Assembly: GCA_950295325.1 (NCBI GenBank)
Contig: OX485809.1
Coordinates: forward strand, 31,572,144-31,636,143
DNA from: Polytrichum commune
Lineage: Eukaryota; Streptophyta; Polytrichopsida; Polytrichales; Polytrichaceae
Reading direction: 5' to 3'
Length of the DNA: 64,000 bases
Below, one piece after another: positions 58,600 through 64,000 of the stretch. How positions within the stretch are numbered: position 1 is the stretch's first letter; the number at the start of each line of letters is the position of its first letter. The notes beneath the pieces were generated by a model, which was not told where the DNA came from, searched no databases, and saw nothing but the letters and a program-made list of their open reading frames with translations. Both the position numbers and the translations under genes were made by a program.

Positions 58600-61500
58600 T
58601 TGACATTAGTGTGAAATGGGGCACCCTCTCGGAACCGAGAAGGTGGGCTAGGTGGCCATTATTTGAGATTTCAGATTTCAGGTGTCGAGTTTGGTTTGAT
58701 ATATATCTGAAATGGGCACCCTATTGGTTCCGAGAGGGTTGGCTAGGTGGCCAATAATGATAAATCTGAAATCAGGTACAGTCGAATTAGTGTGGATTTG
58801 GGTTTGACATTAGTGTGAAATGGGCACCCTCTCGGAACCGAGAGGGTGGGCTAGGTGGCCATTATTTGAAATTTCAGAATTCAGGTGTAAAGTTTGGTTT
58901 GATATATATCTGAAATGGGCACCCTCTCGGAACCGAGAGGGTAGCTAGGTGGCCAATAATGATAAATCTGAAATCAGGTGCAGGCGAATTAGTGTGGATT
59001 TTGGTTTGACATTAGTGTGAAATGGGGCACCCTCTCGGAACCGAGAGAGTGGGCTAGGTGGCCAAATAGTGTAGTTTCTGAAATCAGGTGTAGGCGAGTG
59101 TTTGGGTTTTGGTTTGACATTAGTGTGAAATGGGCACCCTCTCGGAACCGAGAGGGTGGACTAGGTGGCCATTATTTGAAATTTCAGATTTCAGGTTTAG
59201 ATTTTGGTTTGATATATATGTGATTTGGGGCACCCTCTCGGAACCGAGAGGATAGGCTAGGTGGCCAAATAGTGTAGTTTCTGAAATCAGGTGTAGGCGA
59301 TTGTGTGGATTTTGGTTTGACATTAGTGTGAAATGGGCACCCTCTCGGAACCGAGAGGGTGGGCTAGGTGGCCATTATTTGAGATTTCAGATTTCAGGTG
59401 TCGAGTTTGGTTTGATATATATCTGAAATGGGCACCCTCTCGGTTCCGAGAGGGTTGGCTAGGTGGCCAATAATGATAAATCTGAAATCAGGTGCAGGCG
59501 ATTTAATGTGGATTTGGGTTTGACATTAGTGTGAAATGGGCACCCTCTCGGAACCGAGAGGGTGGGCTAGGTGGCCAAATAATGTAGTGTCTGAAATCAG
59601 GTGTAGATTTTGATTTGATATATATTTGAAATGGGGCACCCTCTCGGAACCGAGAGGGTGGGCTAGGTTGCCATTTTGTGAGGATTCAGAATTCAGGTGT
59701 AAAGTTTGGTTTGATATATATCTGAAATGGGCACCCTCTCGGAACCGAGAGGGTGGGCTAGGTGGCCATTATTTGAAATTTCAGAATTCAGGTGTAAAGT
59801 TTGGTTTGATATATATCTGAAATGGGCACCCTCTCGGAACCGAGAGGGTAGCTAGGTGGCCAATAATGATAAATCTGAAATCAGGTGCAGGCGAATTAGT
59901 GTGGATTTTGGTTTGACATTAGTGTGAAATGGGGCACCCTCTCGGAACCGAGAGAGTGGGCTAGGTGGCCAAATAGTGTAGTTTCTGAAATCAGGTGTAG
60001 GCGAGTGTTTGGGTTTTGGTTTGACATTAGTGTGAAATGGGCACCCTCTCGGAACCGAGAGGGTGGACTAGGTGGCCATTATTTGAAATTTCAGATTTCA
60101 GGTTTAGATTTTGGTTTGATATATATGTGATTTGGGGCACCCTCTCGGAACCGAGAGGGTAGGCTAGGTGGCCAAATAGTGTAGTTTCTGAAATCAGGTG
60201 TAGGCGATTGTGTGGATTTTGGTTTGACATTAGTGTGAAATGGGCACCCTCTCGGAACCGAGAGGGTGGGCTAGGTGGCCATTATTTGAGATTTCAGATT
60301 TCAGGTGTCGAGTTTGGTTTGATATATATCTGAAATGGGCACCCTCTCGGTTCCGAGAGGGTTGGCTAGGTGGCCAATAATGATAAATCTGAAATCAGGT
60401 GCAGGCGATTTAATGTGGATTTGGGTTTGACATTAGTGTGAAATGGGCACCCTCTCGGAACCGAGAGGGTGGGCTAGGTGGCCAAATAATGTAGTGTCTG
60501 AAATCAGGTGTAGATTTTGATTTGATATATATTTGAAATGGGGCACCCTCTCGGAACCGAGAGGGTGGGCTAGGTTGCCATTTTGTGAGGATTCAGAATT
60601 CAGGTGTAAAGTTTGGTTTGATATATATCTGAAATGGGCACCCTCTCGGAACCGAGAGGGTAAGCTAGGTGGCCAATAATGATAAATTTGAAATCAGGTG
60701 CAGGCGAATTAGTGTGGATTTGGGTTTGACATTAGTGTGAAATGGGGCACCCTCTCGGAACCGAGAGAGTGGGCTAGGTGGCCAAATAGTGTAGTTTCTG
60801 AAATCAGGTGTAGGCGAGTGTTTGGGTTTGGTTTGACATTAGTGTGAAATGGGCACCCTCTCGGAACCGAGAGGGTGGACTAGGTGGCCATTATTTGAAA
60901 TTTCAGATTTCAGGTTTAGATTTTGGTTTGATATATATGTGATTTGGGGCACCCTCTCGGAACCGAGAGGGTAGGCTAGGTGGCCAAATAGTGTAGTTTC
61001 TGAAATCAGGTGTAGGCGATTGTGTGGATTTTGGTTTGACATTAGTGTGAAATGGGCACCCTCTCGATCGGAACCGAGAGGGTGGGCTAGGTGGCCATTA
61101 TTTGAAATTTCAGATTTCAGGTTTAGATTTTGGTTTGATATATATCTGATTTGGGGCACCCTCTCGGAACCGAGAGGGTAGGCTAGGTGGCCAAATAGTG
61201 TACTTTCTGAAATCAGGTGTAGGCGATTGTGTGGATTTTGGTTTGACATTAGTGTGAAATGGGCACCCTCTCGGAACCGAGAGGGTGGGCTAGGTGGCCA
61301 TTATTTGAGATTTGAGATTTCAGGTGTCGAGTTTGGTCTGATATATATCTGAAATGGGCACCCTCTCGGTTCCGAGAGGGTGGGCAGGGTGGCCAATTAT
61401 GATAAATCTGAAATCAGGTGTGGGCTCGAGTTTCTGAATTGAAAGTGTTTTGAACATATTTGATTGTCTGAAATGAGGTTTAGGGTAGGTATTTGGTTAT

Positions 61501-61781
61501 ATATGTGGGGCTATATTTGAGGATTTAAACATTTATTGTAGTTATGAATTTCAATATGTTTGAGTGTGGGACCCTCTGGGTTCCGAGAGGGCGGGCACAG
61601 TGGCCAATTGTGATAAATCTGAAATCAAGTGTAGGCGATTTAGTGTGGATTCTTGTTTGACATTAGTGTGAAATGGGCACCCTCTCGGAACCGAGAGGGT
61701 GGCAGGGTGGCCATTTATGATAATTGAGATTTCAGGTGTAGTTTCGAATTTCAGTTTTGTATCAAAATGGGGTACCCTCTC
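58600..61781. repeat. Satellite array, about 100-bp units each with a perfect hairpin
   Basis: About 30 units of roughly 94-109 bp follow one another. Nearly every unit holds CACCCTCTCGG, then AA (or TT in some), then CCGAGAGGGTG: 11-bp arms around a 2-base centre. A shared GGCTAGGTGGCCA block and an AAATCAGGTGTAGGC-type spacer follow. A higher-order period of 907 bp is visible (for example 58922 against 59829, 59137 against 60044). The units are too alike to be old. The array continues at 63525-63660 beyond an LTR insertion. Confidence 0.95.
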
Positions 61782-63524
61782 TGTGAGGCCAAACCCCCCA
61801 CCCTTAAGCGTCCGTAGTCCGAGTAGTGGGTTTGGGCTCACATTCCTCCGCGGTATTAGATTTGGACTTGGATGAGTCCATAGTGCAAGGTTCACCCTTC
61901 AAGTGGTCTTGGATTTAACTTTGGTCTTTGCTTCCTTTGTCTTGCCATCGCGAGAGTGCTCCACATTCTCCATTAAGTTGTGCACGTGGTTTATTTTTAA
62001 AGAGAGGATGCAAGTGTTAAAAAAAACACTATTCTCTATAGTCAATCTCAAATACATTTACTTGTGAAAGCCACACATAACACTAACTAGCATAATGTAA
62101 CTAACTACTTGTCTATGAGCTAATTAGGTAGGCTATCTACTAAGCTCCTTCATGAACCCATCTCTTTACTTTCTAATTACATAAACCTAGCTCCTTCATA
62201 AACCCAGCTCCTTCATAAACCCAGCTCCTTCATGAACCCAGCTCCTTAGCTTCTAACTAAACAAACCCAGCTCCTTCATAAACCCAGCTCCTTCATGAAC
62301 CCACAACTTTGTAGTTGTAATCCCCAACTACCTCACTAATTATTCAAGCCCTTAACTAATCTTCCTACCTAATTTCCCTAATTCTACTAACAACCCCTTT
62401 CTAATCACACAATTCTTCTCTAATCCTAAAATCCTAGAATCCTAGAGAGGAGAGGGGGAGAGAGAATTTCCTAACTTCACTAAGACTAACTAATCCACAC
62501 AAGTATATTTTTGTACTCATCACAACATCAAGTGCTCAACTCTTAAACATGGAACTTGCAACCACGTGTATTCAAAACATGAACTTAAAGTACCACAAAT
62601 TGGAATCATGAATTAACTTTAAAATCCTTCACGTCAACACTAATTCTACCAAGAGGTCAAGCCCTCTTCAAGGCTAACAAGCCTTGGCTCTCAAACTAAA
62701 AACTAAGCACACACATGTGCTCCAATATGGCTTCCCACACCCACACTTATAACTCGTGGGGTGCCTTGGAGCACAAAGGAAAGAGAGGATGAGTGAGGGA
62801 AGAATGAGGGATTATATAGTAAGCTTGAGGGGGTGAGCACCCTCAAGGCTCACGATAAGCCCTTGAGATTTCCTCCTACTTAGTAGGCGCCAATCCTATC
62901 TTCTAAGCCTTCCTCCCTCAAATGATCAACAAGGATCCTAATTCGAACATTTAACTAGCCTTGGCTTTCTACCTACCACACTTTACCAAACTTGGGATGC
63001 TTCAACCCAAACTTAGCCTCCTTCGCTTTCCGCCGCCATAACTTTCTCCCCTTACTTTCCCAAATCGTCGCTCACCACTTAATTCAAACCACGATGCTTA
63101 ACTCGTGATTTGATTGGTGCTTTGAGAATTTGCTTATCCTCCACCTTGCATTCTTCTTTGGGCCTTCCCCATTAAGTGGCCATGATGAGGTGGTCCACTT
63201 GTGCGCTCCATGTGATCCTCCATTCATCCCAATTCGAATGCACTTGCCTCTTGAGTCACTTTGGTTGTCTCCATCCATTTGTACTAGCCTACTCACTAAC
63301 TACTCAATCCAAGTTCTCCTTACCTATCCTCATTCACTCAAATCCTTCCGAAGGTAAAAACACAATAACAACTCACATCCTAGCCTCTTACAACATGGTA
63401 CTTCTAAGACTAACATTTCACTCTTTTTATATTTTTGTGAAGTAACATGCTACTTCAAAGTGCATCAACTAACGTTTCAAGGGTCTAAGACTAAATGTGG
63501 GCACCCTTTTGGGCTCACACTCTC
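61777..63524. mobile_element. LTR (solo LTR or LTR-only element) inserted in the satellite
   Basis: The element occupies 61782-63519, starts TGTGAGGCC and ends GGGCTCACA (TG...CA with a short inverted repeat), and is flanked by the 5-bp duplication CTCTC (61777-61781 and 63520-63524). No retroviral coding domain and no second copy of the end sequence are seen inside, so a 1.74-kb solo LTR is the simplest reading. It contains a TATATAG element near 62815 and a minisatellite. The perfect duplication suggests a young insertion. Confidence 0.78.
62160..62305. repeat. AACCCAGCTCCTTCAT minisatellite inside the LTR
   Basis: A unit reading CTCCTTCATAAACCCAG or CTCCTTCATGAACCCAG is repeated about six times with short interruptions (TTCTAACTA...). 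Confidence 0.8.
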
Positions 63525-63660
63525 GTACCCAAGAGGGTGGGCTATGTGGGCATAATTTGAGACTTCACATGAGGTGTACATTCGGTTTTTACATAAATTT
63601 GAAATGGGGCACCCTCTCGGTTCCGAGAGGGTGGACAGGGTGGCCATTTCTGGATTGAGG
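63525..63660. repeat. Right remainder of the hairpin satellite
   Basis: Beyond the LTR lie the second half of one hairpin (AAGAGGGTGGGCTATGTGGGC) and one further unit with arms CACCCTCTCGG/CCGAGAGGGTG at about 63610-63633 (TT centre). These units are more diverged than those on the left, as expected at an array edge. Confidence 0.8.
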
Positions 63661-63696
63661 TGATTCGTTGTGTTAAGATGTGTCGTATGTATGCAG

Positions 63697-64000
63697 GCAT
63701 CACAATCACTAGATCTCACTGCATCTCGGCGGGAATCAATGGAGGACCAGGAAGTTCAATTGGTGCCTCCTGTGGTGATTGCTGCGGCTCTTGATGATCT
63801 CTCACAGGAAGAGGTGATTCATTCTTGTAACTTTTGTTGTTAATGTTTTGATTGTTTGTTTGGTTTTGGGGTTAAGTTCTTATTCTTGGATTGACTTGTT
63901 CTCTAGGTTGATGTACCGGCTGTTTCAGACTGCCTACGTCCACTAGCAGAGTCAAATCCAGAGGAGACTGAGCTCTTGGTTCGAAGATCACAGAAGGAAG
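63697..64000 (+). CDS. Two exons of an unidentified gene, running off the window
   Basis: Exon 63697-63813 follows ATGCAG and ends at GAAGAG|GTGATT (SMEDQEVQLVPPVVIAAALD). The next exon starts at 63907 after TCTAG and is open to the window edge (VDVPAVSDCLRPLAESNPEE). Both are in phase 0 and acidic, with normal protein composition. The family is not recognised. A start could be the Met at 63742-63744, or an upstream exon within or left of the satellite. Confidence 0.5.

Noticed and set aside
60839-61249. 136-residue minus-strand frame inside the satellite
   Set aside because: It is the satellite translated: the same PLGSERVP-type text recurs with every hairpin, and there is no sign of selection on a protein.
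58600-61781. CRISPR-like array (regular palindromic repeats with spacers)
   Set aside because: The spacers are themselves repeats, a 907-bp higher-order period is present, there are no cas genes, and the context is a plant nuclear genome.
61782-63519. A complete short LTR retrotransposon (TRIM)
   Set aside because: The ends do not recur inside as two matching terminal repeats, so a solo LTR is simpler.

Overview
The window looks like nuclear DNA of a land plant, most likely a bryophyte or another non-seed plant; the species cannot be fixed from sequence. Genes are split by short GT-AG introns. The recognisable pieces are plant-specific or plastid-linked (plastid ATP/ADP translocase, GDP-mannose transporter, lipoyl E2 component). 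PiggyBac and integrase-type DNA transposons are rare in seed plants as far as I know. No rRNA, tRNA or CRISPR array was seen. All exon joins below were made by eye from splice consensus and frame, without transcripts.

1-12.2 kb is transposon debris. It holds a 490-bp hAT-type MITE, a dead piggyBac transposase, a two-exon cytochrome P450 fragment, a satellite of about 167 bp, a relic of an integrase-type transposase and unexplained AT-rich DNA.

12.2-27.75 kb is the highlight: one 15.5-kb DNA transposon (12223-27748). It has a perfect 6-bp target duplication (TAGAAC at 12217-12222 and 27749-27754) and terminal inverted repeats of over 200 bp. On the minus strand it carries a four-exon DDE integrase/transposase gene that reads open for 436 residues, and a HECT-type ubiquitin-ligase-like gene that is interrupted by a MITE. 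Scattered between these are exon-sized fragments of host genes, still with splice sites: RAPTOR, plastid ATP/ADP translocase, PRPP synthetase, GDP-mannose transporter, a lipoyl-domain E2 and a PRKRIP1-like protein. It therefore looks like a very large gene-capturing transposon, best matched to the IS3EU type.

28-49 kb is the gene-bearing part. It contains a DUF924 protein with a likely organelle transit peptide (+), an intron-containing histone H2A with a histidine-rich tail (-), an FAD oxidoreductase fused to a Rieske domain (+, 11 exons), a bZIP transcription factor (-) and a type I membrane protein of a plant-conserved family (-).

49-64 kb is repeat territory. Three hAT-type elements are nested inside one another, each with a perfect 8-bp target duplication, and one encodes a small AT-hook protein. 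There is a Copia RNase H fossil, an inverted pair of G-run-bounded repeats, a SWIM-domain gene, and a roughly 100-bp satellite in which most units contain an 11-bp inverted repeat. An LTR (61782-63519) sits inside the last units of that satellite. Two exons of an unidentified plus-strand gene run off the right edge.
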